Below, piece after piece: positions 25,192-34,285 of a stretch of 64,000 nucleotides of DNA (position 1 is the first letter of the stretch; each line of letters opens with the position of its first letter). This DNA comes from an uncultured Anaerolineae bacterium. Lineage in GTDB: Bacteria > Chloroflexota > Anaerolineae > Anaerolineales > Villigracilaceae. The translations under genes and the position numbers were made by a program. The notes under the pieces are model-generated. The model had not been told where the DNA came from and searched no databases. It was given only the letters and a program-made list of their open reading frames with translations. The stretch is from positions 62,001 to 126,000 of the forward strand of contig CAIQVH010000017.1 of the NCBI GenBank assembly GCA_903875215.1. The letters run 5' to 3'.

Positions 25192-27132
25192 TCAGTCACC
25201 GGGGGCGGCCAACACTTCGCCGCGCACTTTCACTTCGGGGCATTTCCAATAGCCGCCGGGGTTCTCGCGGCGCACTTGCTTGAAGGTGGGCAGAATGCCG
25301 CAGGCGAAGCAGTGCTGGCGGCAGTCGATGCGTGTGATGCCTTCCAGGCTTTGGCGGTAATCTTCAAACAGGTAGGATTTCTTCACGGCGGCCGTGATGT
25401 GATCCCAGGGGAAAACCTCGTCGACGCGGCGTTGGCGATGAGTGTAGAACTCCGGGTCGAGGCCCTGTCCGGCGCAAGCCGCTGACCAGAGATCGTAACG
25501 GTAGCCTTCATTCCACGCGTCAAATTTAGCGCCAGCCTGCCAGGCGGCGTAAATGACTTCGGCGATGCGCCGGTCGCCGCGCGAGAGCAGGGCTTCGAGG
25601 AAAGTATCCTCGGCATGAGTCAGCGTCAGCTTGATGTTGCGGTCTTTCAGAATATCGCGCAGCAGGTTTTGCTTGGCCTTGATCTGCTCCACGCTATCGC
25701 ACGGCACCCACTGGAAGGGCGTCTGCGACTTGGGGACAAACGTGCTGACACCCACGTTCAACCGCGCCTTATATCCGATCACCTTGCGCCCTTCGGCCAG
25801 CACCCGCTTGCACAACTCGCCAATGGCGCGCACATCATCGAGCGTTTCACTCGGATGCCCGATCATGAAATACAGCTTGAGCGTCACCCAGCCGCGCCGG
25901 TAAATTTCGCGCGTGGTGTTGATGATATCTTCATCGGGGATGAATTTGTTGATGATACGGCGCATTCGCTCGGTGGCAGCCTCGGGCGCGAGCGTAAATC
26001 CGCCCGAGCGCCGGTCTTTGAGCAGTTCCATCAGGTCAATCGAAACCGATTCGATCCGCAGCGAAGGCAGCGAGACGTTGAGATGCCTATCGCTGAACTT
26101 TTCGCCAATTTTCGTCACCAGCTCCACGATCTGGCTGTAGTCTGACGATGAGAGCGACATCAGCGCCAGCTCCTCGAAGCCGGTATTGCGAATGGCTTCT
26201 TCGGCGGCGGCGACGACTTCATCCACCGGGCGTTCGCGCACCGGGCGGACAATCATCCCGGCATGACAGAAGCGGCAGCCGCGGGTGCAGCCGCGCATAA
26301 TCTCCACCGTAGCGCGGTTGTGCACCGTTTCGATGTTCGGGACAATGAATTTGGTCGGCGGCGGAGGCAGTTTCGCCACCATACGCTTGGTGATTGTCTT
26401 TGGCAGGGCCGGTTCACACGGGCTGACAGCCGCCACACTGCCATCTTCGAGATATTCCACGTTGTAAAAGCGCGGAACATACACACCGGGAATGCGCGCC
26501 AATTCTTTCAACATTACATCGCGGTCAAACGTCGAAGATTGAAGGTCAGCCTCGCCGTTGAACCGTTGACCTTTGACCCGCTGGACGACATTGATCATAT
26601 CTTGAATGACCTCTTCCCCCTCCCCAATCACAAAGGCATCGATAAAGGCGCTCATCGGTTCGGGGTTCATGGTGGAATGTCCGCCGGCGATGATGAGCGG
26701 GTGACGCCCATCGCGCTCGGCGGCGCGCAGCGGAACCCCGGCCAGGTCGAGGGTGTTGAGGGCGTTGGTGTAGAGCGTCTCGTAGGGCAGAGAAAAGGCC
26801 AGGATATCGAAGGCGGCCAACGGGTGGAAGGTTTCCAGCCCATATAACGGAATCCCGTTCGAGCGCATCAGCGCTTCCATATCGGTCCAGGGCACATAAG
26901 CGCGTTCTGCAAGGGCGTCTTCGCGCTGGTTGATCAAATCATAGAGAATCTTCAGGCCGACGTTGGAAACACCAATATCGTAAATATCGGGAAAAACCAG
27001 GGCCACCCTGGTTTGGGCCGCATTCCAGTCTTTGACGGTAATGTTCAGCTCACCGCCGACGTAACGACCAGGCTTGGTAACTTTGAGCAAAATACGGTCA
27101 AGTTTGTCTTGAATTTCGGTAGGGGTTAACAT
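25192..27132 (-). CDS. TIGR03960-type B12-binding radical SAM protein
   Basis: 646 residues. The N-terminal part resembles a B12-binding domain (RVALVFPDIYDIGVSNVGLK). The radical SAM core has CTRGCRFCHAG, where CxxxCxxC binds the 4Fe-4S cluster. The C-terminus carries CRQHCFACGILPTFK, typical of this subfamily. The reaction is unknown. It heads an operon with a membrane protein and the DUF2344 partner. There is no ribosome-binding site: TATAAT lies exactly 7 nt before the ATG, indicating a leaderless mRNA. The reading frame continues upstream only as the antisense of tex. Confidence 0.88.
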   Translation of the reverse strand: MLTPTEIQDKLDRILLKVTKPGRYVGGELNITVKDWNAAQTRVALVFPDIYDIGVSNVGLKILYDLINQREDALAERAYVPWTDMEALMRSNGIPLYGLETFHPLAAFDILAFSLPYETLYTNALNTLDLAGVPLRAAERDGRHPLIIAGGHSTMNPEPMSAFIDAFVIGEGEEVIQDMINVVQRVKGQRFNGEADLQSSTFDRDVMLKELARIPGVYVPRFYNVEYLEDGSVAAVSPCEPALPKTITKRMVAKLPPPPTKFIVPNIETVHNRATVEIMRGCTRGCRFCHAGMIVRPVRERPVDEVVAAAEEAIRNTGFEELALMSLSSSDYSQIVELVTKIGEKFSDRHLNVSLPSLRIESVSIDLMELLKDRRSGGFTLAPEAATERMRRIINKFIPDEDIINTTREIYRRGWVTLKLYFMIGHPSETLDDVRAIGELCKRVLAEGRKVIGYKARLNVGVSTFVPKSQTPFQWVPCDSVEQIKAKQNLLRDILKDRNIKLTLTHAEDTFLEALLSRGDRRIAEVIYAAWQAGAKFDAWNEGYRYDLWSAACAGQGLDPEFYTHRQRRVDEVFPWDHITAAVKKSYLFEDYRQSLEGITRIDCRQHCFACGILPTFKQVRRENPGGYWKCPEVKVRGEVLAAPGD

Positions 27133-27139
27133 GCGCCCG

Positions 27140-27145
27140 ATTATA
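27140..27145 (-). promoter_or_regulatory. Leaderless-type -10 box, radical SAM operon
   Basis: Minus-strand TATAAT, then 7 nt (CGGGCGC), then the ATG at 27132. It is part of a divergent promoter region shared with tex. Confidence 0.65.
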
Positions 27146-27194
27146 CCCGCCCGCAGCCCGACAGAGAATCCTGTCTGATAAACGCGGCGAAAAA

Positions 27195-27203
27195 TGATAA
27201 AAT
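27195..27203 (+). promoter_or_regulatory. Leaderless-type extended -10, tex
   Basis: TG-A-TAAAAT (TG at 27195-27196, hexamer 27198-27203), then 7 nt (CGCGCCC), then the ATG at 27211; no Shine-Dalgarno sequence. Confidence 0.6.
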
Positions 27204-27210
27204 CGCGCCC

Positions 27211-29346
27211 ATGTCTCACGCTGAAACCATTGCTTCCTTCCTCAAAGTCAAACCTTCCCAGGTTCAAGCCACCATCCAGCTTTTGGATGAAGGCAACACT
27301 GTCCCCTTCATTGCCCGTTACCGCAAGGAAATGACCGGTACGCTCGATGACGAACAGGTGCGCATCGTCGCCGATGAAATCTCGCGCCTGCGCGCCATCG
27401 ACGAGCGCCGCGGCACCATCCTGGCCTCCATCGAAGAACAGGGCAAGCTGACGGATGAACTCCGCGCCGCCATCACCAACGCCGATTCGATGACCGCGCT
27501 GGAAGACCTCTACGCGCCCTACAAACCCAAGCGCCGCACCCGCGCCATGATTGCGCGCGAAAAAGGTCTGCAACCCCTGGCCGACCAGATCATCGCCCAG
27601 GCCAAAGACAAGCGCCCGCTCGAAGCCATCGCCGCCGAATTCCTCAATGAGCAAGTCCCCAGCTGGCAGGAAGCCATCACCGGCGCCTGCGACATCGTCG
27701 CGGAGGCCATCAGCGACAACGCCAACGTCCGCCAGGCCACCCGCGAACGCGCCCTCAAGTTTGCCAGACTGGAAGCCTCGAAAATTGAAACTGCAGTCGA
27801 CGAAAAAAGAGTCTACGAATCGTATTACGAATTTTCAGGGATCGTCAGCCGCCTTCAACCGCACCAGATCCTGGCCCTCAACCGCGGCGAGAAGGAAAAC
27901 GTCCTCAAACTGCGCGTCACCATCGACGAACGCGACTGGCGCCCGGCCATTGCCGCCGAATTTGAAGAAGACCTGATCTCCCCCTTCTGCGACCAGCTCA
28001 CCCTCGCCATCGAAGACGCCGCCAACCGCCTGCTGCTGCCCTCCATCGAACGCGACGTACGCCGCGAACTGAGCGAAAAAGCCGACGGCCACGCCATTAA
28101 CGTCTTCGCCACCAATCTGCGCGCCCTTCTCTCAGTCTCACCGCTCACCAACCAGACCGTCATCGGCCTCGACCCCGGCTTCCGCACCGGCACCAAAGTC
28201 GCCGTCGTCGACCCGACCGGCAAACTGCTCGACACCGGCACCATCTACCCGCACGAACCAAAAAACGACTGGAAAGGCGCCCTCGACACCCTGCAAGACA
28301 TGATCAACCGCCACCACGTCACCCTCATCACCATCGGCAATGGCACCGCCTCGCGTGAAACCGAAAAACTGGCGGCTGAACTGACCCGCAACTCCCCCGC
28401 CGTCAAATATCTCATCGTCAACGAAGCCGGCGCTTCCGTCTACTCCGCCTCGGCCCTGGCCCGCGCCGAATTTCCCGACCTGGATGTCTCCATCCGCGGC
28501 GCCGTCTCCATCGCCCGCCGCGCTCAAGACCCGCTCGCCGAACTGGTCAAAATCGACCCAAAATCAATCGGCGTCGGCCTCTACCAGCACGACGTTGACC
28601 AGACCGCCCTCAGCCACAGCCTGGACGGCGTCGTCGAAAGCGTCGTCAACAACGTCGGCGTCGATCTCAACACCGCCTCGCCCGCCCTGCTGACGCACGT
28701 CGCCGGGGTCGGCCCCAAACTGGCCGCCAGCATCGTCAGCTACCGCAACGAAAACGGAGAATTCAAAAGCCGCACGGAACTGAAAAAAGTCACCGGCCTG
28801 GGCCCCAAAGCCTTCGAACAAAGCGCCGGCTTCATGCGGATTCGAAGTGGATCAAACCCTCTGGACGCCTCCGCCATCCATCCAGAATCCTACCCGATCG
28901 CAATGGCCGTACTGGAACACGTCGGGCTGAAACCTGCCTCGCCATTAACCGAACGCAAAACCGCCCTGGAAGCGCTCACCGCCAAAACCCCGCCCGAAAA
29001 ACTGGCCGCCCAACTGGGCTGCGGTCTGCCAACCCTGAAAGATATCCTCGAACAACTCGTCCGCCCTGGCCGCGACCCGCGCGAGGAAGCCCCCGCCCCC
29101 ATCCTGCGCTCCGACGTGCTCAAAGCCGAAGACCTCGTCCCCGGCATGGAACTGCAAGGCACCGTCCGCAACGTGGTTGATTTTGGCGCGTTTATTGATA
29201 TCGGCATCAAGCAAGACGGCCTGCTGCACAAAAGCCAAATCCCGCACGGGACCGTGCTCAAAGTCGGCGATATCCTGGATGTGGAGATTCTGAAAATCGA
29301 ACAGGAACGGGGCCGAATCAGCCTGGGCTGGGTTAAAAAGAAGTAA
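27211..29346 (+). CDS. tex: Tex-family S1 RNA-binding protein
   Basis: 711 residues, the usual length. Tex-type N-terminal helical domain (VPFIARYRKEMTGTLDDEQ); YqgF/RNase H-like domain beginning VIGLDPGFRTGTKVAVVD near residue 320; helix-hairpin-helix (LTHVAGVGPKLAASIV and VTGLGPKAFEQSAGF); C-terminal S1 domain (GMELQGTVRNVVDFGAFIDI). Tex binds RNA and has been linked to transcription and stress tolerance. It is divergent from the radical SAM operon and appears leaderless. Confidence 0.96.
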   Translation: MSHAETIASFLKVKPSQVQATIQLLDEGNTVPFIARYRKEMTGTLDDEQVRIVADEISRLRAIDERRGTILASIEEQGKLTDELRAAITNADSMTALEDLYAPYKPKRRTRAMIAREKGLQPLADQIIAQAKDKRPLEAIAAEFLNEQVPSWQEAITGACDIVAEAISDNANVRQATRERALKFARLEASKIETAVDEKRVYESYYEFSGIVSRLQPHQILALNRGEKENVLKLRVTIDERDWRPAIAAEFEEDLISPFCDQLTLAIEDAANRLLLPSIERDVRRELSEKADGHAINVFATNLRALLSVSPLTNQTVIGLDPGFRTGTKVAVVDPTGKLLDTGTIYPHEPKNDWKGALDTLQDMINRHHVTLITIGNGTASRETEKLAAELTRNSPAVKYLIVNEAGASVYSASALARAEFPDLDVSIRGAVSIARRAQDPLAELVKIDPKSIGVGLYQHDVDQTALSHSLDGVVESVVNNVGVDLNTASPALLTHVAGVGPKLAASIVSYRNENGEFKSRTELKKVTGLGPKAFEQSAGFMRIRSGSNPLDASAIHPESYPIAMAVLEHVGLKPASPLTERKTALEALTAKTPPEKLAAQLGCGLPTLKDILEQLVRPGRDPREEAPAPILRSDVLKAEDLVPGMELQGTVRNVVDFGAFIDIGIKQDGLLHKSQIPHGTVLKVGDILDVEILKIEQERGRISLGWVKKK

Positions 29347-29367
29347 CGAACCTCTTCAAGAAACAAA

Positions 29368-29395
29368 GAAGCGCCGCGAAAATTCGCGGCGCTTC
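29368..29395. terminator. Terminator between tex and msrA
   Basis: 13-nt arms GAAGCGCCGCGAA (29368-29380) and TTCGCGGCGCTTC (29383-29395). On the minus strand it is followed by TTTGTTTCTTG, so it serves msrA best; tex converges on it. Confidence 0.75.
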
Positions 29396-29399
29396 AACT

Positions 29400-29954
29400 T
29401 CAGGCGGCTTTTTTAAGCCGCACCGTGTAGTGCTGGCGGAATTTTGTCACCTTGGGGGCCACAACCGCCCGGCAGTAGGGTTGGGTGGGGTTGTGTGCAA
29501 AATATTCCTGGTGATAGTCTTCAGCCGGGTAAAAGGCCTGGAAACGGGTTACTTCGGTGACGATTGGATCCGGCCAGAGCCGGGCAGCGTTCAATTCGGC
29601 AATGGCGGCTTCAGCGGCGGCGTTTTGCTCGTCATCGAGATAGAAAATGGCCGAGCGGTAGGAAGTGCCAATGTCGCCGCCCTGACGATTCAGCGTGGTC
29701 GGGTCATGAATGGTGAAGAAGATGCGCAGCAGATCCTCGTAGGAGATCAAAGCCGGGTCGAAGATCAGGCGTACCACTTCGGCGTGGCCAGTGTTCCCGT
29801 CACAGACCTGGCGGTAGGTGGGATTGGCCAGATGCCCGCCCGAATAGCCAGATTCAACGGATAAGACGCCTTGCAATTCATCGAAGATGGCTTCCAGGCA
29901 CCAGAAACACCCGCCGGCGAGGATTGCAGTTTGGGTATGGGTTGTCATATTCAT
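29400..29954 (-). CDS. msrA: Peptide methionine sulfoxide reductase MsrA
   Basis: 184 residues; reduces methionine-S-sulfoxide in oxidised proteins. The active-site motif GGCFWC is at residues 14-19 with catalytic Cys16. The substrate region VESGYSGGHLANPTYRQVCDGNTGHAEVV is intact. There is no second resolving Cys near the C-terminus in the usual GYCG form (only YCRAV). ATG at 29954 follows GAAGGGAT. It is divergent from the small secreted protein gene, with overlapping promoter regions. No msrB is adjacent. Confidence 0.96.
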   Translation of the reverse strand: MNMTTHTQTAILAGGCFWCLEAIFDELQGVLSVESGYSGGHLANPTYRQVCDGNTGHAEVVRLIFDPALISYEDLLRIFFTIHDPTTLNRQGGDIGTSYRSAIFYLDDEQNAAAEAAIAELNAARLWPDPIVTEVTRFQAFYPAEDYHQEYFAHNPTQPYCRAVVAPKVTKFRQHYTVRLKKAA

Positions 29955-29971
29955 GGTTCAATCCCTTCTCG

Positions 29972-29980
29972 TGCTATAAT
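29972..29980 (+). promoter_or_regulatory. Extended -10 promoter (TGCTATAAT)
   Basis: TG-C-TATAAT about 38 nt before the GTG of the small secreted protein; no clear -35. It lies in the 64-nt divergent gap with msrA. Confidence 0.6.
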
Positions 29981-30018
29981 TATTGTGTTTGAAACAAACT
30001 GTGCCCAAGGAGTAACCC

Positions 30019-30411
30019 GTGAAAACCAAGACTCTGTTCATTCTCGTTATTCTTTCTTTGTTCGCGTCATTTATAGGAACAGCTGCTGCGCCATCAACTG
30101 TTTCAGCAACAAACTCGGTCACAAACGTGATCCTGCTTCAGTCAACCTTTGTCGAAGAAAAAGGCATGTTCTTTAAGTTTCAAGTCACCGGCACCTTCAA
30201 GGATAAGGATCTGAAGGGCACACTTCTGGTGGCTGGAAAAACCATCAAATTGCGCTGCCGTGCCCCAGTATCGGCGAACATTGTGCAATGTACCGCCCCA
30301 GGTGGTACTTCGTCCAACTATGTCGGCAGATCGGCAGTTCTCTCACTAAATGGCTTTAGTTTTTGGATCAAGGTTCCATCCAAAAAAGTAGAGTGTCCTA
30401 GCTGCGGATAA
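30019..30411 (+). CDS. Small secreted protein of unknown function
   Basis: 130 residues starting at GTG with AAGGAG 8 nt upstream. Signal peptide TLFILVILSLFASFIGTAAA, likely cleaved near Ala-Ala-Ala. The mature part of ~105 residues is beta-rich (FFKFQVTGTFKDKDLKGTLL, AVLSLNGFSFWIKV) and has four cysteines, two in LRCRAP and VQCTAP and two in the C-terminal VECPSCG. These could form disulfides. No family recognised. It has its own extended -10 promoter and a strong terminator, so it is an independent unit. Confidence 0.7.
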   Translation: MKTKTLFILVILSLFASFIGTAAAPSTVSATNSVTNVILLQSTFVEEKGMFFKFQVTGTFKDKDLKGTLLVAGKTIKLRCRAPVSANIVQCTAPGGTSSNYVGRSAVLSLNGFSFWIKVPSKKVECPSCG

Positions 30412-30444
30412 AACGTAGCATTTGTCTTGCCGTTTATGATACAG

Positions 30445-30480
30445 CAGGGCGGGTCTTCTCAGGCCCGCCCTGTTTTGTTT
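30445..30480 (+). terminator. Terminator of the small secreted protein gene
   Basis: CAGGGCGGG (30445-30453)/CCCGCCCTG (30464-30472) stem followed by TTTTGTTT; clpC converges from the other side. Confidence 0.85.
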
Positions 30481-30504
30481 ATCAAACGCACAACCCTTCT
30501 CTTG

Positions 30505-33018
30505 CTACGCTGCTGGTTCAGGCTCAGATTCGGTCTCAGCCACCGCCAGGCGGTTCAGGACGATTTCGCCATCCGGGTCAAGTTCGACCTGGATGGAATC
30601 GCCGTCTTTGAAGTCGCCGGAGAGCAGGCTGTCGGAGAGTTTGTCTTCCACCTTGAGCTGGATGACGCGGCGCAGCGGGCGGGCGCCCATTTCGGCGTCG
30701 AAGCCTTCAGCGCCAAGAAAGTTCAGGGCTTCTGGCGTGGCCGTCAGGCTGATGTTGTGCTCGGTCAGGCGCGAGGCAACCTTTTCGAGCTCGAGCTTGA
30801 CGATTTTCTGGATGTCTTCTTTGTTGAGTGAGCGGAAGACGATCACGTTATCCACGCGGTTGATGAATTCGGGCCGGAAGGCGCGCTTGAGTGTCTCGGT
30901 CAGTTTCTTGCGCATGTCTTCGTAGCCGAGGCGTTCTTCAGTCTGCTCGTCGCGCTTGAGGGCGAAGCCGAGCGCGGCCTGCTTCTTGATCAACTCCGCG
31001 CCGACATTGGAGGTCATCACGATGATGGCGTTGCGGAAATCGACCTTGCGGCCCTTGGCGTCGGAGAGGTGGCCTTCTTCCATGATCTGCAGCAGCATGT
31101 TGTGAACTTCGGCATGAGCTTTTTCGATTTCGTCAAAAACGACGATGGAATAGGGGCGGCGGCGCAGGGCTTCGGTCAGCTGGCCGGCATCTTCGTAGCC
31201 GACGTAGCCGGGAGGCGCGCCCACCAGGCGGCTGGCGGTGTGGCGTTCCATGAATTCGGACATATCAAGCTGCAAGGCGGCATCTTCTGAACCAAACATG
31301 AACTTGGCCAGTGTTTTGGTCAGCTCGGTCTTGCCAACGCCAGTCGGGCCGAGGAAGATGAACGATCCAATTGGGCGGCGCGGGTCTTTCAGACCGGCGC
31401 GGGCGCGGCGTACCGCGCGCGAGATGGCAGCGATGGCTTCGTCCTGGCCGATGATGGATTTCTGCAGTTCGGCTTCCATGCGCAGCAAGCGCTCGGATTC
31501 TTCTTCGGCAATCTGCATCAACGGCACACCCGTCCACATGGATACGACTTCGGCGATGTCTTCGGCGCTGACGACCGGGCTGGTGGCGCGATCCCAACCG
31601 GTGCGCAGGCGCTCGATCTGGTTTTCGATGGTGTTTTCCTGATCCTGCCAGGAGCGGATTTCTTCGGTGTTGCCTTCCTCCTGGGCCAGGGCACGGCTCT
31701 GGCGCACTTCGCGCAGGCGGGTGAACAGGTCTTTGGCCTGTTTGGCCGCCGGAGATTTATACATGCGCACACGCGAAGCCGATTCATCAATCAGGTCAAT
31801 GGCTTTGTCGGGCAGGAAGCGCTCGGTGACGTAGCGGCTGCTCAGGTGCGCAGCAGCTTCCAGGGCTTCGTCTGAAATGACCAGCTTGTGGTGTTCTTCA
31901 TACGCGCCGCGGATGCCTTTCAGGATTTCGATGGTTTCCGCTTCTGAGGGTTCATCCACCTGCACCGGCTGGAAGCGCCGCTCGAGAGCTGCATCCGCTT
32001 CGATGTGCTTGCGATACTCTTCAAGCGTGGTAGCGCCGATGACCTGCAATTCGCCGCGCGAGAGGGCCGGCTTCAGGATATTGGCCGCATCCACGCTGGA
32101 ACCAGCTGCCCCGGCCCCGACGAGCATGTGGACTTCGTCAATGAACAGGATCGACCCGGCCTGTTTCAACTCGTCGATGACGCGCTTCAGGCGTTCTTCA
32201 AACTGGCCGCGGTACATCGTCCCGGCCACCAGTGAGCCGACATCCAACTGGAGCACGCGTTTGTTCATCAGCGGAGCAGGCACATCGCCATCGACAATGC
32301 GCTGGGCCAGGCCTTCCACAATGGCGGTCTTGCCAACGCCCGGTTCGCCGATCAGCGCGGGATTATTCTTGGTGCGGCGCGCCAAAATCTGGATGACGCG
32401 CTCAATTTCCATCTGGCGGCCAATCACCGGGTCGAGCTTGCCCTGCTCTGCCTTGGATGTCAGGTCGCTGGCGAGTTGATCGACCAGGGGGGTTTTGGCA
32501 TTGGCCTGTGATTGTGGTGCGCCGGGGCGGGCAGGCTCGCGCCCGGCCGCAGCCGGCGGAGTGGGCGGTGTGGCAGACGAGGATTCTTGCAAAATGCGGC
32601 GCGTCTGGCGACGGATTTCATCGGGCGTGGCGCCCAGACGGCGCAGGGCTTCCATGGCGCTGCCTTCGGTGCGCACCAACCCGAGCAACAGGTGTTCGGT
32701 GCCGATGTAGTGATGTCCCAGCCGCCGGGCTTCGTCCACGGCGTATTCCAGCACTTGCTGGGTATCGCTGGAAAGGTCGATCCGTTCGCCGGGCGGATTT
32801 TTGCCCTCGCCGGTGAGTTTGAACACAATTTCGCGCACCCGTTCAATCTCCAGGCCCATTTCGCGTAAAACGCGACCGGCCACACCGCCATCTTCTTCTA
32901 TTAAACCAATCAAGACATGCTCCGTCCCGATAAATGGATGATGGGTGCGTTCAGCCTCGGCGTGTGCCAGGCTCAAAACCCGTCTTGCGCGTTGTGTAAA
33001 GCGTTCCATGCCAGCCAT
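30505..33018 (-). CDS. clpC: ClpC-type AAA+ unfoldase
   Basis: 837 residues. The N-domain is a Clp repeat pair ([37 protein letters not shown]). Two AAA+ modules carry Walker A motifs GEPGVGKT and GPTGVGKT and Walker B LFIDEVH and VFDEIEKAH. The short middle domain between them marks ClpC rather than ClpB. ClpC unfolds proteins for ClpP. ATG at 33018 is chosen for AGGAG 7 nt upstream; a second in-frame ATG lies at 33009. No mcsA, mcsB or ctsR is nearby. Confidence 0.95.
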   Translation of the reverse strand: MAGMERFTQRARRVLSLAHAEAERTHHPFIGTEHVLIGLIEEDGGVAGRVLREMGLEIERVREIVFKLTGEGKNPPGERIDLSSDTQQVLEYAVDEARRLGHHYIGTEHLLLGLVRTEGSAMEALRRLGATPDEIRRQTRRILQESSSATPPTPPAAAGREPARPGAPQSQANAKTPLVDQLASDLTSKAEQGKLDPVIGRQMEIERVIQILARRTKNNPALIGEPGVGKTAIVEGLAQRIVDGDVPAPLMNKRVLQLDVGSLVAGTMYRGQFEERLKRVIDELKQAGSILFIDEVHMLVGAGAAGSSVDAANILKPALSRGELQVIGATTLEEYRKHIEADAALERRFQPVQVDEPSEAETIEILKGIRGAYEEHHKLVISDEALEAAAHLSSRYVTERFLPDKAIDLIDESASRVRMYKSPAAKQAKDLFTRLREVRQSRALAQEEGNTEEIRSWQDQENTIENQIERLRTGWDRATSPVVSAEDIAEVVSMWTGVPLMQIAEEESERLLRMEAELQKSIIGQDEAIAAISRAVRRARAGLKDPRRPIGSFIFLGPTGVGKTELTKTLAKFMFGSEDAALQLDMSEFMERHTASRLVGAPPGYVGYEDAGQLTEALRRRPYSIVVFDEIEKAHAEVHNMLLQIMEEGHLSDAKGRKVDFRNAIIVMTSNVGAELIKKQAALGFALKRDEQTEERLGYEDMRKKLTETLKRAFRPEFINRVDNVIVFRSLNKEDIQKIVKLELEKVASRLTEHNISLTATPEALNFLGAEGFDAEMGARPLRRVIQLKVEDKLSDSLLSGDFKDGDSIQVELDPDGEIVLNRLAVAETESEPEPAA

Positions 33019-33182
33019 AAATTTCTCCTGTGCCAGGGGAAAAGACCCCGGCACCTTGAATACGATCAATTAATCCTGTTTTCATTTTACCAAAGAACGG
33101 GAAACGAAAAATGTATGAATCTGATAAGAGTTTGGGCGACTGCAGCGCGGCAGATTTTCCAATCTGCAAAGCGGTGGCGGTT

Positions 33183-33647
33183 TCAGGCTTCGCCTGGGGC
33201 GATCAGCCGGGCCTTGAGCGCGGTTTCAATTTTGGATTTGAGGGCCTGGTGCGCCGGGTTGGACAGGTTCAGCCGTGGAGCCTGCGAGAAATCGTAAAAC
33301 CAGACCGGGCCGGTGCGATATTCGTCGGGTTCGGCGGCGTAGCGCGGGATGACGTGGGCGTGCAAGGCCTGGTCGGAGTTGCCGAGGATCTCGTAGTTGA
33401 TGCGTGCCGCGCCGGTGGCGGCCAGGATGGCGTCGCCGAGGATGGTCATCTCGCGCAGAAAGAGTTCGCGAGCGGGTAGGGTGAGGTCATTCAGGGTGGG
33501 AACAACCGGGTCGGGCAGGAGCAGGCAGTAGCCGTTGAGAATCTGCACGTCTCCTATGACAGCCCAGCCCGATTGCAAGCGGGCCAAAACGGTGGGGTTC
33601 TGGCCGGCGCGGGCCTGTTCAACACGTTGGTGAATGAGAGTGGACAT
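33183..33647 (-). CDS. HIT-family nucleotide hydrolase-like protein
   Basis: 154 residues. NYEILGNSDQALHAHVIPRY matches the HIT motif of dinucleoside polyphosphate hydrolases, but the first of the three spaced histidines is Ala94; His96 (the position of the catalytic residue in the family) and His98 remain. The likely reaction is cleavage of nucleoside phosphoryl bonds. It starts 42 nt downstream of the BLUF gene on the same strand and is probably co-transcribed with it. Confidence 0.75.
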   Translation of the reverse strand: MSTLIHQRVEQARAGQNPTVLARLQSGWAVIGDVQILNGYCLLLPDPVVPTLNDLTLPARELFLREMTILGDAILAATGAARINYEILGNSDQALHAHVIPRYAAEPDEYRTGPVWFYDFSQAPRLNLSNPAHQALKSKIETALKARLIAPGEA

Positions 33648-33689
33648 TGAATGATGAGAAGGAAATGGGACAAGGGGAAGGCAGGCGGC

Positions 33690-34118
33690 TTATGACTCGC
33701 GATTGACTTCCACCAGGGTGATGAGCATTTTGCGCAGTGAGCCGGGCGAGAGGGATTCTGGCGAGGCGGCCGCGCGCCAGGCGGATAAGCTGGCAAAGCC
33801 GGGCAGTTCGGCCGGGGTGAGGCCGCTCAGACTGCGGAAGCCCATCGTCCATTCGGGGAATTCGCGCGCGGAGGCTTCACCTTCGTAATAAACTTCGGGG
33901 CCATAATGGCGCGGATCGCGCTCGATTTTTTTATACAGGCTGCGAACGGCTTCCTGACTGCCTTCAAGCACCTGGACAAAGACGCCGTCCAGATAGAGCA
34001 GCATGCCGGTCAGGCCGTGATCGGCATTGAAGTTGCGGGCTTCCTGCAGCAGTTCGGCTAGGTCGCTTTCGCTCATGCGATGAGCGGCGGTACTGACGTA
34101 GAATAATTGATAGGTCAT
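33690..34118 (-). CDS. Stand-alone BLUF blue-light photoreceptor
   Basis: 142 residues forming one BLUF (FAD-binding blue-light) domain plus a ~45-residue helical tail. The key photocycle residues are all present: Tyr7 (LFYVSTA), Asn31 (ARNFNADHGLTGML), Gln49 (GVFVQVLEG), and Trp90 with Met92 (FPEWTMGF). No output domain is fused, so it is of the short PixD/BlrB type that signals through a partner protein. Its promoter is TTGTCA-18-TATAAT. The HIT-family gene follows 42 nt behind. Confidence 0.9.
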   Translation of the reverse strand: MTYQLFYVSTAAHRMSESDLAELLQEARNFNADHGLTGMLLYLDGVFVQVLEGSQEAVRSLYKKIERDPRHYGPEVYYEGEASAREFPEWTMGFRSLSGLTPAELPGFASLSAWRAAASPESLSPGSLRKMLITLVEVNRES

Positions 34119-34174
34119 GGATGGACTGCTTCTCCTATCTCAGCTGGGGTTCCTGACCAGGCGAGATGCCTGTT

Positions 34175-34204
34175 ATTATAGTAGACCTCTTGCGTAATTG
34201 ACAA
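34175..34204 (-). promoter_or_regulatory. Promoter of the BLUF-HIT unit
   Basis: Minus strand TTGTCA (34199-34204), 18-bp spacer, TATAAT (34175-34180), about 57 nt before the ATG. Confidence 0.6.
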
Positions 34205-34285
34205 TCTGCCGCCATAATCGGCGCGGACGCTGCCACATTGGATTTGGCCGGCAGGGATCCACCCATTCAACAAGGAGCATATGCG

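Noticed and set aside
27133-27654. N-terminal extension of the B12 radical SAM protein
   Set aside because: Gly/Val-rich antisense of tex; the family N-terminus and -10 box define the start at 27132.
34198-34218. Plus-strand promoter TTGACA ... CATAAT before the alpha/beta hydrolase
   Set aside because: The spacer is only 9 bp, far too short; the same bases fit better as the -35 of the minus-strand BLUF promoter.
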